Source: DASZGI01 sp035938995 (GTDB taxonomy: Bacteria > Actinomycetota > Actinomycetes > Streptomycetales > Catenulisporaceae). Taken from it: a stretch of DNA of 22,479 bases. The stretch spans positions 1 through 22,479 of the forward strand of contig NZ_DASZGI010000300.1 in NCBI RefSeq assembly GCF_035938995.1, given 5' to 3'. The notes beneath the pieces were generated by a model. The model did no database searches. It was not told where the DNA came from and saw nothing but the letters and a program-made list of their open reading frames with translations. Made by a program: the position numbers and the translations under genes. Of this stretch, positions 13,815-20,839 are shown in pieces (the stretch's first letter is position 1; each line of letters opens with the position of its first letter).

Positions 13815-14716
13815 GCGCGGGCCTCCGGCGTGGGCGTGGATGTAGACGCCGAGGCGGGAGTCTGTACGGGGTCGGATTCTTCCGGAGCGGCGCTGTCGGG
13901 CGGGGTGACGTCGGGGCCGGTGACCGCGGGGGCGGCGACGTCGGAAGCTTCTTCTTCGGACGCGGCCTGCGCCGGGGCGGTCGATTCATCACCGGCGCGC
14001 GTCGCGGCGGGGTCGAAGCGGACAGCGGGCGGCTGCTCGCCGCGGACTCCGGCCACCAGCTCGGTGATCCGGTCCATGATCAGCTCGGTTCCCTTGCGCA
14101 GCGCCTCGGAGTTGATCTCCGTACCCACGGCGGCGCGCAGGTCGATCGGTTCACCGGCGGTGACCTTGAGGGTCTTGCGCGGGAAGAATTGGGGCTTGGT
14201 CGAGTAGTGCGGGAGCACCTCCTGGGCGCCCCACTGACCGATCGGCAGTACCGGAGCTCCGGTGCGCAGGGCGATCCGAGCCGCGCCCGTCTTGCCCGCC
14301 ATCGGCCACAGGTCCGGGTCCTTGGTCATGGTGCCCTCGGGGTAGACGATGATCGTCTCGCCGCGCTGCACCGCCTTGACCGCCTCGCGGAACGCCAGCG
14401 CCGCATCGCGCGACTCGCGGTGCACCGGAATTTGCCCGGCGGCCCGGATCAGCTTGCCCAGCACCGGCGTCTTGAAAACCGAGGCCTTGGCCAGGAACCG
14501 CGGCGTACGCCCCGACTTGACCAGGAAGTGCCCGATCGAGAGCGGATCGAAGTAGGTGACGTGGTTGGCGACCACGATCAGCCCGCCCTGCCGCGGCACG
14601 TTCTCCCGGCCGTGCCAGTCCCGCTTGCACAGAATCGCGAGCAGCGGCCGGGCGATGACGGCGATGGACGTGAACGCGGCTCCCGGCCTGGGATTCCGGC
14701 GCGATGCGCGGGCCAC
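13811..14716 (-). CDS. plsC: 1-acyl-sn-glycerol-3-phosphate acyltransferase with disordered C-terminal tail
   Basis: This enzyme acylates lysophosphatidate to phosphatidate at the membrane. The 301-residue protein has the HX4D catalytic motif at His52-Asp57 (NHVTYFD), AAGQIPVHRESRD, and the substrate motif YPEGTM with EGT at 127-129. A short hydrophobic stretch (SIAVIARPLLAILC) lies near the N-terminus. The acyltransferase domain ends around residue 230; the remaining 70 or so residues are rich in Ala, Pro, Ser, Thr and Glu and probably disordered. Start GTG 14716 is preceded by GGAAGGA with about 7-base spacing. It heads the plsC-gpsA-ddl cluster. The family also includes enzymes that use other acyl acceptors, so substrate is assigned by context. 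Confidence 0.9.
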   Translation of the reverse strand: MARASRRNPRPGAAFTSIAVIARPLLAILCKRDWHGRENVPRQGGLIVVANHVTYFDPLSIGHFLVKSGRTPRFLAKASVFKTPVLGKLIRAAGQIPVHRESRDAALAFREAVKAVQRGETIIVYPEGTMTKDPDLWPMAGKTGAARIALRTGAPVLPIGQWGAQEVLPHYSTKPQFFPRKTLKVTAGEPIDLRAAVGTEINSEALRKGTELIMDRITELVAGVRGEQPPAVRFDPAATRAGDESTAPAQAASEEEASDVAAPAVTGPDVTPPDSAAPEESDPVQTPASASTSTPTPEARA

Positions 14717-15007
14717 CCTCGAATCCTTCCGTTGTTCCGGTGTGCTCGGCGGTTGATCAGGCGGACCGGCCCGAGCGGGGCATCACAGTCTCCCGCGCCT
14801 GGCGCTACGGTGCCAAGCGTGGCGACACGGTGCCGGGCATACCCGGCCGCGTCCGTGCCAACCGGTGTCTACCGCCGACAGTCGAGCGCCGACCCTCGAA
14901 CCAGACGAACTCTGTCCGAACAAATTGAACCCTGCCCATCGCGTGAAGCGCTCAGGGTGGGCCGCCGGTGAAAAACGCGGGCGCGGTCGGCATGGGAAGA
15001 TCTCCGC
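14717..15007. other. Divergent intergenic region between plsC and cofC
   Basis: This is a 291-base spacer between divergent genes, so promoters in both directions are expected. I found no convincing -35/-10 pair. A short GCCGGG-cata-CCCGGC hairpin is present around 14831-14846. Open frames crossing it show no recognisable protein. Confidence 0.4.
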
Positions 15008-15853
15008 GTGTGGTCCGTCGTGATTCCAGTCAAGCGGCTACCGGAGGCCAAGTCCCGGCTGGCGCCCGTGCTGGGCGCGCTCCGCCCCGAACTCGCCCTC
15101 GCTTTCGCCAGTGACACAGTCGCCGCAGCCGTTGCGTCCCCCGCGGTCGCCTCGGTTTTCGTGGTCACTGGTGACGCCGCGATCGCGTCGCGCCTCTCCG
15201 CCTTAGGCGCGCGGATCCTGCCTGACGACGCCGGCGGAGGGCTTAATGGAGCCTTCGAGGACGGAGCGCGACGCGCACTTGCACTCAAGCCGCGGCACCG
15301 GATCGCTGCGTTGACCTCCGATCTGCCGAGCCTGCTCACCGCCGATCTGACCGATGCACTGGACCATGCCGACCTCGGTCGTGCGTTCGTCCCAGACGCG
15401 CCGGGCAGCGGCACGACGCTGCTCCTCGCGGACGTAGACGGCGTACTCGCCCCGCGCTTCGGTCCCGATTCACGCTTTGCGCACGAGGCGAGCGGCGCGG
15501 CCCTGATCGCGTCGGCGGCGAAGTCTCTGCGGCGCGATGTCGACACCGCCGAGGACCTCGACGCGGCGATTGTCATGGGTGTCGGCGCACACACCGCCGC
15601 CGCGCTCACCAGGTGGCGCTCAAGGTCAGCGCACTACGCTATGAGCATGCAAGCGACCGTGCGCACTTTCGACCACTCGACCCGCAGCGGAACCGTGCTG
15701 CTCGACGACGGCACCGAACTGGCCTACGACGCCGACGCCTTCAACGCGGGCGGCCTGCGCTTCGCCCGCCCCGGCCAGCGCATGGCGCTGCGCGTGGACG
15801 ACGACGGACGGATCACGGCACTGACTCTGGCCACGCTGCCCCTGCCTCAGTGA
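15008..15853 (+). CDS. cofC: CofC/FbiD guanylyltransferase (F420 synthesis) with C-terminal cold-shock-like domain
   Basis: Residues 1 to about 205 are a CofC/FbiD nucleotidyltransferase, which activates phosphoenolpyruvate or 2-phospholactate with GTP for coenzyme F420. Family marks are IPVKRLPEAKSRLAP (6-20), ALTSDLPSLL, FVPDAPGSGTTLLL and the HEASGAAL segment, ending in DVDTAEDLDAAIVMGVG. The same frame runs on without a stop into a 68-residue segment (MQATVRTFDHSTRSGTVLLDDG...) that resembles the small cold-shock-like proteins I recall as a separate gene after cofC in Streptomyces. Start GTG 15008 has GGGAAG about 8 bases upstream. The second segment may also be made alone (see 15647). 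Total length 281 exceeds the usual 205-220 of CofC. Confidence 0.85.
   Translation: MWSVVIPVKRLPEAKSRLAPVLGALRPELALAFASDTVAAAVASPAVASVFVVTGDAAIASRLSALGARILPDDAGGGLNGAFEDGARRALALKPRHRIAALTSDLPSLLTADLTDALDHADLGRAFVPDAPGSGTTLLLADVDGVLAPRFGPDSRFAHEASGAALIASAAKSLRRDVDTAEDLDAAIVMGVGAHTAAALTRWRSRSAHYAMSMQATVRTFDHSTRSGTVLLDDGTELAYDADAFNAGGLRFARPGQRMALRVDDDGRITALTLATLPLPQ
15634..15639 (+). promoter_or_regulatory. Candidate internal -10 for a leaderless transcript
   Basis: TACGCT lies seven bases before the ATG at 15647 and one base before the ATG at 15641. This fits the actinobacterial leaderless arrangement, with transcription starting at or near the ATG. No clear -35 is seen. Confidence 0.35.
15647..15853 (+). 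CDS. Cold-shock-like domain, possible separate product inside the cofC frame
   Basis: This is the 68-residue C-terminal part of the cofC frame starting at ATG 15647: MQATVRTFDHSTRSGTVLLDDG, then FNAGGLRFARPGQRMALRVDDDG. The alternating hydrophobic pattern, the SGTVLLDDG strand and the RPGQRMAL strand suggest an OB-type fold like CspA, but the RNP1 and RNP2 aromatic motifs (KGFGFI, VFVH) are not kept, so nucleic-acid binding is unproven. No ribosome-binding site precedes it, which argues either for a fused protein or for a leaderless mRNA from the TACGCT just upstream. It is listed as an alternative product of the same bases, not as an independent certainty. Confidence 0.45.
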   Translation: MQATVRTFDHSTRSGTVLLDDGTELAYDADAFNAGGLRFARPGQRMALRVDDDGRITALTLATLPLPQ

Positions 15854-15959
15854 TCCCGCCGCGCCTGACGGCCGCGTCCCGTCGAAGCGCTCCGAGGTTG
15901 ACCGGCGCTTGATGGCGGTGCCGCGATACCGGCGTGAACGTGAATAGCCGGGAATGAAT

Positions 15960-15999
15960 ACGGCCGCCCGGACACCTCGTCAGGTGTCCGGGCGGCCGT
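15960..15999. terminator. Bidirectional terminator, perfect 18-bp hairpin
   Basis: A perfect 18-bp GC-rich stem (15960-15977 with 15982-15999) encloses the tetraloop CGTC. It lies 107 bases after the cofC stop and 85 bases after the HU gene (minus strand). There is no T-run on either side, as is common in actinobacteria. It probably ends transcription from both convergent genes. Confidence 0.75.
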
Positions 16000-16083
16000 T
16001 ATCTGAACCGACCCGCGTGCGGATTCCCGCGTGTCGTGTTAACCGCGGTTCTTGTTCAGCGTTTCTCGCTCGGCGCCGCTTAG

Positions 16084-16713
16084 TCAGCGCTTCTTGGCAG
16101 TGGCCTTCTTGGCGGTCGACTTCTTCGCCGCGGTGCTCTTCGCCGCGGTCTTCTTCACCGCCGTCTTGGTGGCCGGCGCCTTGGCCGCGGTCTTGCGCGC
16201 CACCGGACGGGCGGCCGCGCGCTTCGAGGTGGACTTGGTCGTGGCGCTCTTCGCCGTGCTCTTCGCCACCGCCTTCTTCGCGGTAGTCTTCTTGGCCGTG
16301 GCCTTCGCCGGAGCCTTGGTCGCCATCGGCCTCTTCGCTGCGGTGCTCTTCACGGTGGTGCTCTTCGCGGCGGTCTTCTTGGCGACGGCCTTCTTCGCCG
16401 CGGTGGTCTTCGCCGCCGTCCGCTTCGCGGTGCCCTTGGCGCCGTTGACCGAGTCCTTGAACGCCTGGCCGGCGCGGAACTTCGGCACCGTCGCCGCCGC
16501 CACCCTGACCTGCTCGCCGGTGCGCGGGTTGCGGGCGACGCGGGCCGGGCGCTTGGCCGACTCGAAGGTGCCGAAGCCGGTCAGGGACACCTTGTCCCCG
16601 GCCACGACCGCGCCGGTGATGCCGTCGAGTACCGCGTCGACGGCGTCTCCGGCGGCCCGGCGGGAAACCGCGAGCTTCTCCGCCACCGCGTCAATGAGCT
16701 GCGCCTTGTTCAC
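16084..16713 (-). CDS. HU family DNA-binding protein with histone H1-like Lys/Ala tail
   Basis: This is a nucleoid-associated protein of 209 residues. Residues 1-92 form the HU fold: MNKAQLIDAVAEKLAVSRR, GFGTFE (46-51), and the DNA-binding arm with RNPRTGE at 61-67 followed by VPKFRAGQAFKDSV. Residues 93-209 are a low-complexity tail of AAK, TAAK and KKTAAK-like repeats resembling eukaryotic histone H1, as in Streptomyces HupS and mycobacterial HupB. The tail here is about 115 residues. Start GTG 16713 is preceded by AAAGGGG at 6-7 bases; the longer open frame upstream is not supported. The ribosome-binding site lies inside a small palindrome (see 16720-16747), and a good promoter lies about 125 bases upstream. 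The domain assignment is clear; which hup paralogue it is rests on the tail. Confidence 0.95.
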   Translation of the reverse strand: MNKAQLIDAVAEKLAVSRRAAGDAVDAVLDGITGAVVAGDKVSLTGFGTFESAKRPARVARNPRTGEQVRVAAATVPKFRAGQAFKDSVNGAKGTAKRTAAKTTAAKKAVAKKTAAKSTTVKSTAAKRPMATKAPAKATAKKTTAKKAVAKSTAKSATTKSTSKRAAARPVARKTAAKAPATKTAVKKTAAKSTAAKKSTAKKATAKKR

Positions 16714-16719
16714 TATGCG

Positions 16720-16747
16720 CCCCTTTGGGGATGGTGCGGCGCACCAT
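16720..16747 (-). promoter_or_regulatory. Two hairpins in the HU mRNA leader, one covering the ribosome-binding site
   Basis: Reading the minus strand, ATGGTGCG-c-CGCACCAT (16731-16747) is followed directly by CCCC-AAA-GGGG (16720-16730). The second contains the AAGGGG ribosome-binding site, which ends six bases before the GTG. Folding would hide the site; an autoregulatory or temperature-dependent role is inference. Confidence 0.4.
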
Positions 16748-16839
16748 TCGCGCCACACAGGTGGGAAACCTGGTTAGTGCTGTGTCCGGTTCACGCCGCG
16801 ATGAACGAGCACGTACCGGTCACCAATGCCTTAATCCGC

Positions 16840-16868
16840 ACCGTAGGGCTACGAATCGGGCGAATCAA
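16840..16868 (-). promoter_or_regulatory. Promoter for the HU gene
   Basis: On the minus strand TTGATT (16863-16868) and TACGGT (16840-16845) are separated by exactly 17 bases, a good housekeeping-type promoter. Transcription would begin near 16833, giving a leader of about 120 bases. Confidence 0.65.
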
Positions 16869-16913
16869 ACACCAACCGCCCTAATCACCTGTGTGTCGCA
16901 GTAGTTTCCACAA

Positions 16914-17243
16914 CTAGGGGGACAGTCGGCGCTTCTCTTGCACCGACCGGAGAAATCGCTGGAGACGCCGCATCGCGTCATCCTGATCGTGTCGGGAGGC
17001 CGCGGTGATGACCAGCAATCGCCTCACGAAATCAGCGCGCTCCGGCAGATCCAGGTCCATTCCGCGCAGCGCGCAGTGCGCCTGCTTCAGCAGTTCGGCC
17101 AGTCGCGCGTAGCCGGACAGCTCGCGCAGTTCCTCCGGATCGAACAGGTCCGGGGTGGGCGGCAGCTGCGGGGCGACCGCGGGCAGGGGCGAGACACGGG
17201 GAACGCTTCCGTCACCGTCCTGATCCGCACTGCGCCAGTACAC
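16914..17243 (-). CDS. Small hypothetical protein between leuD and HU
   Basis: This is an open frame of about 109 residues from GTG 17243 (VYWRSADQDGDGSVP) to TAG 16914. I do not recognise a characterised family. After a Pro-rich segment (LPAVAPQLPPTPDLFDPEELREL) it has a predicted helical body with LARLAELLKQAHCALRGMDLDLPERADFVRRLLVITAASRHDQDDAMRRLQRFLRSVQEKRR. The composition and codon bias fit a real gene. The start is uncertain: the GTG has GGAAGG directly adjacent, and the longer open frame to 17309 would begin inside the leuD terminator hairpin. No transmembrane segment or enzyme motif is seen. It lies between leuD and HU on the same strand. Confidence 0.6.
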   Translation of the reverse strand: MYWRSADQDGDGSVPRVSPLPAVAPQLPPTPDLFDPEELRELSGYARLAELLKQAHCALRGMDLDLPERADFVRRLLVITAASRHDQDDAMRRLQRFLRSVQEKRRLSP

Positions 17244-17284
17244 CCTTCCATTGTGCCCCCGCGAAAAGGTGTTCAAGTACGCGG

Positions 17285-17316
17285 AGAGGCGGTGCGCCCT
17301 ATCGCGCACCGCCTCT
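17285..17316 (-). terminator. Terminator of the leuCD operon
   Basis: A perfect 13-bp stem (AGAGGCGGTGCGC at 17285-17297 with GCGCACCGCCTCT at 17304-17316) encloses a 6-base loop, 36 bases past the leuD stop. No T-run follows. Confidence 0.7.
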
Positions 17317-17352
17317 GCTTATGGCACTCAGTTACTGCTTAGACACTCCACG

Positions 17353-17952
17353 TCAGACTGGGATCGGCTGTGTGACCGGCTTGAAGGCGGGTCGGCTCGC
17401 CTCGAAGTCGTCGATGGCGTCGGCGTGGCGCAGGCTCAGGCCGATGTCGTCGAGTCCTTCCATCAGCCGCCAGCGGGTGTAGTCGTCGATCTCGAACGCG
17501 AAGGTCGCGTCACCTGCGCGCACCTCCCGCGCCTCCAGGTCCACGGTGACTTCGATAGCCGGGTCGGCCTCCGTCAGCTCCCAGAGCTGCTCCACCGCCG
17601 CCTGAGGCAGCACGACGGTCAGCAGGCCGCCCTTGAGCGAGTTGCCGCGGAAGATGTCGGCGAAGCGGGAGGAGATCACCGCCTTGAATCCGTAGTCGTG
17701 CAGGGCCCAGACGGCGTGCTCTCGCGAGGAGCCGGTCCCGAAGTCAGGGCCGGCAATCAGCACCGACGCGCCCTGGCGCTCCGGCCGGTTCAGCACGAAC
17801 TCCGGGTCGCCGCGCCAGGCCGCGAACAGCCCGTCCTCGAATCCGGTGCGGGTGACCCGCTTCAGGTACACCGCGGGGATGATCTGGTCGGTGTCCACGT
17901 TCGAACGGCGCATCGCGACGGCCGTGCCGGTGTGGCTGACGAACTTCTCCAT
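17353..17952 (-). CDS. leuD: 3-isopropylmalate dehydratase small subunit
   Basis: This is the small (swivel) subunit of isopropylmalate isomerase, which with LeuC converts 2-isopropylmalate to 3-isopropylmalate in leucine synthesis. The 199-residue protein shows VDTDQIIPAVYLKRV (19-33) and the substrate loop GPDFGTGSSREHAVWAL (68-84), then ISSRFADIFRGNSLKGGLL. ATG 17952 is two bases after the leuC stop, and GGAGG within the end of leuC serves as its ribosome-binding site, so the two subunits are translationally coupled. A strong hairpin follows. Confidence 0.97.
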   Translation of the reverse strand: MEKFVSHTGTAVAMRRSNVDTDQIIPAVYLKRVTRTGFEDGLFAAWRGDPEFVLNRPERQGASVLIAGPDFGTGSSREHAVWALHDYGFKAVISSRFADIFRGNSLKGGLLTVVLPQAAVEQLWELTEADPAIEVTVDLEAREVRAGDATFAFEIDDYTRWRLMEGLDDIGLSLRHADAIDDFEASRPAFKPVTQPIPV

Positions 17953-17954
17953 GG

Positions 17955-19406
17955 TCAGGCCTCCACAGTGATCTTCGGCAGGTCGGCCGGCGCGGACAGG
18001 TGGCCGGTCACCGCAGTCGCGGCGGCCACCAGCGGCGAGACCAGGTGGGTGCGCCCGCCCTTGCCCTGGCGGCCCTCGAAGTTCCGGTTCGAGGTCGAGG
18101 CGGAGCGCTCGCCGGGGGCCAGCTGGTCCGGGTTCATGCCCAGGCACATGGAACAGCCGGCGAACCGCCACTCCGCGCCGGCCTCAGTGAAGACCCTGTC
18201 CAGCCCTTCGGCCTCGGCTTCCAGACGCACGCGCGCGGAGCCGGGCACGACCAGCATCCGCACCCCGTCGGCGACCTTGCGGCCCTTGATGACGCCGGCC
18301 GCGGCGCGCAGGTCCTCGATCCGGCCGTTGGTGCAAGATCCGACGAACACGGTGTCCACGCTGATGTCGCGCAGCGGGGTGCCAGCATTCAGGCCCATAT
18401 ATTCCAGCGCGCGCTCGGCCGCGGCACGCTCGTTCGCGTCGACGAACGACTGCGGGTCCGGAACGCTCGCGCCGAGCGGCGCGCCCTGACCGGGGTTGGT
18501 GCCCCAGGTGACGAACGGGGTCAGCGTGTCGGCGTCGATCTCGACTTCGGTGTCGAAGACCGCGTCGGCGTCGGTGCGCAGAGTGGACCAGTACCCGATA
18601 GCCGCTTCCCAGTCCGCGCCCTGCGGCGCGTGCGCGCGGTCCTTGAGGTATCCATAGGTGGTGTCGTCGGGGGCAATCATGCCCGCCCGCGCGCCGGCCT
18701 CGATCGACATGTTGCAGATCGTCATCCGGCCCTCCATGGACAGGGCCCGGATCGCCTCCCCGCGGTATTCGAGCACGTAGCCCTGGCCGCCGCCGGTGCC
18801 GATCTTGGCGATCACGGCGAGGATGACGTCCTTGGCCGTCACGCCGGGCTGGAGGCGCCCGGTGACGTTGACCGCCATGGTCTTGAACGGCTTGAGCGGC
18901 AGCGTCTGGGTGGCCAGCACGTGCTCGACCTCGCTGGTGCCGATGCCGAAGGCGAGCGCCCCGAACGCGCCGTGGGTGGAGGTGTGCGAGTCGCCGCAGA
19001 CGATGGTCATCCCGGGCTGCGTGAGGCCCAGCTGCGGGCCGATCACGTGCACCACGCCCTGCTCCGCGTCGCCGAGCGAGTGCAGACGAACGCCGAACTC
19101 GGCGCAGTTGCGGCGCAGCGTCTCGATCTGGGTGCGCGACACCGGGTCGGCGATCGGCTTGTCGATGTCCAGGGTCGGGGTGTTGTGGTCCTCGGTCGCG
19201 ATCGTCAGGTCCGGGCGGCGGACCGGACGTCCGGCCAGCCGGAGGCCGTCGAAAGCCTGAGCGCTGGTGACTTCATGCACGAAATGCATGTCGATGTAGA
19301 GCAGGTCCGGCTCGCCTTCGGCGCGGCGCACGACGTGTGCCTCCCAGACCTTCTCCGCCAGGGTGCGGGCCGGGCCGCCCCCCGTTGCTGCGGCATTCCC
19401 TGCCAT
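17955..19406 (-). CDS. leuC: 3-isopropylmalate dehydratase large subunit
   Basis: This is the aconitase-type large subunit of isopropylmalate isomerase, 483 residues. The three cysteines that hold the [4Fe-4S] cluster are Cys358 (VGSCTNGR), Cys418 and Cys421 (GCSMCLGMN). Other family segments are TEDHNTPT, CGDSHTSTHGAFGALAFGIGTSEVEHVLATQ, and the C-terminal RSASTSNRNFEGRQGKGGRTHLVSP. ATG 19406 is preceded by GGGAG with 8-base spacing. leuD follows at two bases. The divergent ndgR encodes the regulator that in Streptomyces binds this intergenic region; control by leucine here is inferred from that. Confidence 0.98.
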   Translation of the reverse strand: MAGNAAATGGGPARTLAEKVWEAHVVRRAEGEPDLLYIDMHFVHEVTSAQAFDGLRLAGRPVRRPDLTIATEDHNTPTLDIDKPIADPVSRTQIETLRRNCAEFGVRLHSLGDAEQGVVHVIGPQLGLTQPGMTIVCGDSHTSTHGAFGALAFGIGTSEVEHVLATQTLPLKPFKTMAVNVTGRLQPGVTAKDVILAVIAKIGTGGGQGYVLEYRGEAIRALSMEGRMTICNMSIEAGARAGMIAPDDTTYGYLKDRAHAPQGADWEAAIGYWSTLRTDADAVFDTEVEIDADTLTPFVTWGTNPGQGAPLGASVPDPQSFVDANERAAAERALEYMGLNAGTPLRDISVDTVFVGSCTNGRIEDLRAAAGVIKGRKVADGVRMLVVPGSARVRLEAEAEGLDRVFTEAGAEWRFAGCSMCLGMNPDQLAPGERSASTSNRNFEGRQGKGGRTHLVSPLVAAATAVTGHLSAPADLPKITVEA

Positions 19407-19523
19407 CGGCTTGTCTCCCTTGAACTGCCGACACCCGCCGTTGGATGCCGGCGTCGGTGATCGGCGCTGCGCGGTCCCGCGAACTACGGTCCGTCAAGCC
19501 TTGCACCGTCTCCATGGCCACCG

Positions 19524-19552
19524 CATTTGTGTCTCGTGATTTGAGATGGCAA
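19524..19552 (-). promoter_or_regulatory. Candidate leuC promoter overlapping the ndgR promoter
   Basis: On the minus strand TTGCCA (19547-19552) and CAAATG (19524-19529) are 17 bases apart. The -10 is poor. The element overlaps the ndgR promoter almost base for base on the opposite strand. Confidence 0.3.
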
Positions 19553-19555
19553 TAT
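19527..19555 (+). promoter_or_regulatory. Candidate leaderless ndgR promoter
   Basis: TTGTGT (19527-19532) and CAATAT (19550-19555) are 17 bases apart, and the -10 ends six bases before ATG 19562. No ribosome-binding site precedes the ATG, consistent with a leaderless mRNA. Confidence 0.45.
19532..19546. promoter_or_regulatory. Candidate NdgR operator
   Basis: TCTCGTGATTTGAGA has inverted TCTC/GAGA ends and sits in the shared spacer of the two divergent promoters, where an IclR-type regulator could control both leuC and itself. The half-sites are short, so this is a suggestion. Confidence 0.35.
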
Positions 19556-19561
19556 CGTTCC

Positions 19562-20281
19562 ATGGACACCGTCTCCAGCGGCGTCGGCGTGCTGGACAAG
19601 GCCGCCGCCGTCCTCTCCGCGCTCGAGGCCGGGCCGGCCACGCTGGCCACCCTGGTCTCCGCCACCGGCCTGGCCCGCCCGACCGCGCACCGCCTCGCCG
19701 TGGCCCTGGAACACCACCGCCTGGTCTCCCGCGACATGCAGGGACGGTTCATCCTCGGGCCGCGGCTGTCCGAGCTCGCGGTCGCGGCCGGCGAGGACCG
19801 GCTGCTGGCGGCAGCCGGACCGGTGCTCACCCATCTGCGCGACATCACCGGGGAGTCGGCGCAGCTCTACCGCCGGCAGGGCGACATGCGCGTGTGCGTC
19901 GCGGCAGCAGAGCGGCTCTCGGGCCTCAGGGACACGGTGCCGGTGGGCACGGCACTGCCCATGGCGGCCGGCTCGGGCGCACAGATCCTGCTGGCCTGGG
20001 AGGAACCAGACCGCATGCACCGCGGGCTCCAGGGCGCAAGGTTCACGGCGACCACTCTCGCGGGCGTGAGGCGACGTGGATGGGCGCAGTCGGTGGCGGA
20101 GCGGGAAATGGGTGTGGCGTCGGTATCCGCGCCCGTGCGAGGCCCGAACAACCGCGTCATCGCGGCGGTATCGGTCTCAGGCCCGATCGAACGACTGACC
20201 CGCCAGCCCGGCAAGCTGCACGGCGAGGCCGTGGTCGAGGCCGCCGCGCGCTTGTCCGAGGCGGTTAAGCGCGGCTCCTGA
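19562..20281 (+). CDS. ndgR: IclR-family transcriptional regulator NdgR (AreB)
   Basis: This 239-residue regulator has an N-terminal winged helix-turn-helix (about 10-60, TLATLVSATGLARPTAHRLAVALEHHRLV) and a C-terminal IclR effector domain (GESAQLYRRQGDMRVCVAAAERLSGLRDTVPVGTALPM, then GVASVSAPVRGPNNRVIAAVSVSGP). The sequence is close to what I recall of Streptomyces NdgR/AreB, which controls leucine, other amino-acid and some secondary metabolism genes and lies divergent from leuCD. ATG 19562 gives the family N-terminus (MDTVSSGVGVLDKAA); the upstream open frame is not conserved. The divergent position and the palindrome between suggest autoregulation. Confidence 0.93.
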   Translation: MDTVSSGVGVLDKAAAVLSALEAGPATLATLVSATGLARPTAHRLAVALEHHRLVSRDMQGRFILGPRLSELAVAAGEDRLLAAAGPVLTHLRDITGESAQLYRRQGDMRVCVAAAERLSGLRDTVPVGTALPMAAGSGAQILLAWEEPDRMHRGLQGARFTATTLAGVRRRGWAQSVAEREMGVASVSAPVRGPNNRVIAAVSVSGPIERLTRQPGKLHGEAVVEAAARLSEAVKRGS

Positions 20282-20410
20282 CCGCCACTGCCTGGACGAG
20301 GTCTCTACCACCCCTCCCCCGCCCCTATCCAGAAACCACCGAGCCTCCACCGCCGGCCCGCCCTAGGTACGCGCCCTACGCGCGCCCGCACCGATCCACT
20401 CAGGCGCGAG

Positions 20411-20839
20411 TCAGCCCGGAGCGTCCGCAAGCCGTCGAAGCACCGAGAGCGCAGCCTCCGGCTCGACCGAGGCGAAGAATTCGGCGTCAGCCGCCTCGAC
20501 GGCGTCGATCGCGCGTGGGGCGAGTTCGGCCCCGCGCGCAGTCACCCGGATGCGCTTGGCCCGTGAGTCGGCGGGATCGGGCTCGCGAGAGATCAGACCT
20601 TTGCGCTCAAGGGTGCCGAGGACCGTCGAGGTCATCTTCACGTCGGTCCCCGCCTGGGTAGCCAGCGCGAGCTGATTGGGCGGATCGCCTGAGCGGCCGA
20701 GCCACCAGGCGCAGGCGAGCAGGACGAACTGCACGTGGGTTAGGTCGAGTGGTGCCAGCGCGGCGGTGATCGCCCGTTGCCAGCGCAACGTCGCGTGCCA
20801 CAGGAGAAAACCGGGGCTGGAGGCCGGATGAAGCGCCAT
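20411..20839 (-). CDS. MarR-family transcriptional regulator
   Basis: This 142-residue winged-helix protein has a helical N-terminus (GFLLWHATLRWQRAITAALAPLDLTHVQFVLLACAWWL), the DNA-recognition region NQLALATQAGTDVKMTSTVLGTLERKGLI and the wing REPDPADSRAKRIRVTARG, where the D-x-R residues are typical of MarR. The C-terminal helix would serve dimerisation. ATG 20839 shares a base with the stop of the upstream SRPBCC gene (TGATG), so the two are co-translated. The ligand and targets are unknown; MarR proteins often repress their own operon. It converges with ndgR across 129 bases in which I found no hairpin. Confidence 0.88.
   Translation of the reverse strand: MALHPASSPGFLLWHATLRWQRAITAALAPLDLTHVQFVLLACAWWLGRSGDPPNQLALATQAGTDVKMTSTVLGTLERKGLISREPDPADSRAKRIRVTARGAELAPRAIDAVEAADAEFFASVEPEAALSVLRRLADAPG

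Noticed and set aside
12414..14207. A 597-codon plus-strand open frame opposite ddl, gpsA and plsC
   Set aside because: Same cause: the antisense of three well-identified enzymes, with no ribosome-binding site or recognisable motif.
17244..17309. N-terminal extension of the small hypothetical protein to GTG 17309
   Set aside because: That start lies inside the perfect 13-bp leuCD terminator hairpin and has no ribosome-binding site.
19407..19517. Leucine attenuator or leader peptide before leuC
   Set aside because: The leader has an open frame from an ATG but no run of Leu codons and no clear terminator/antiterminator pair.
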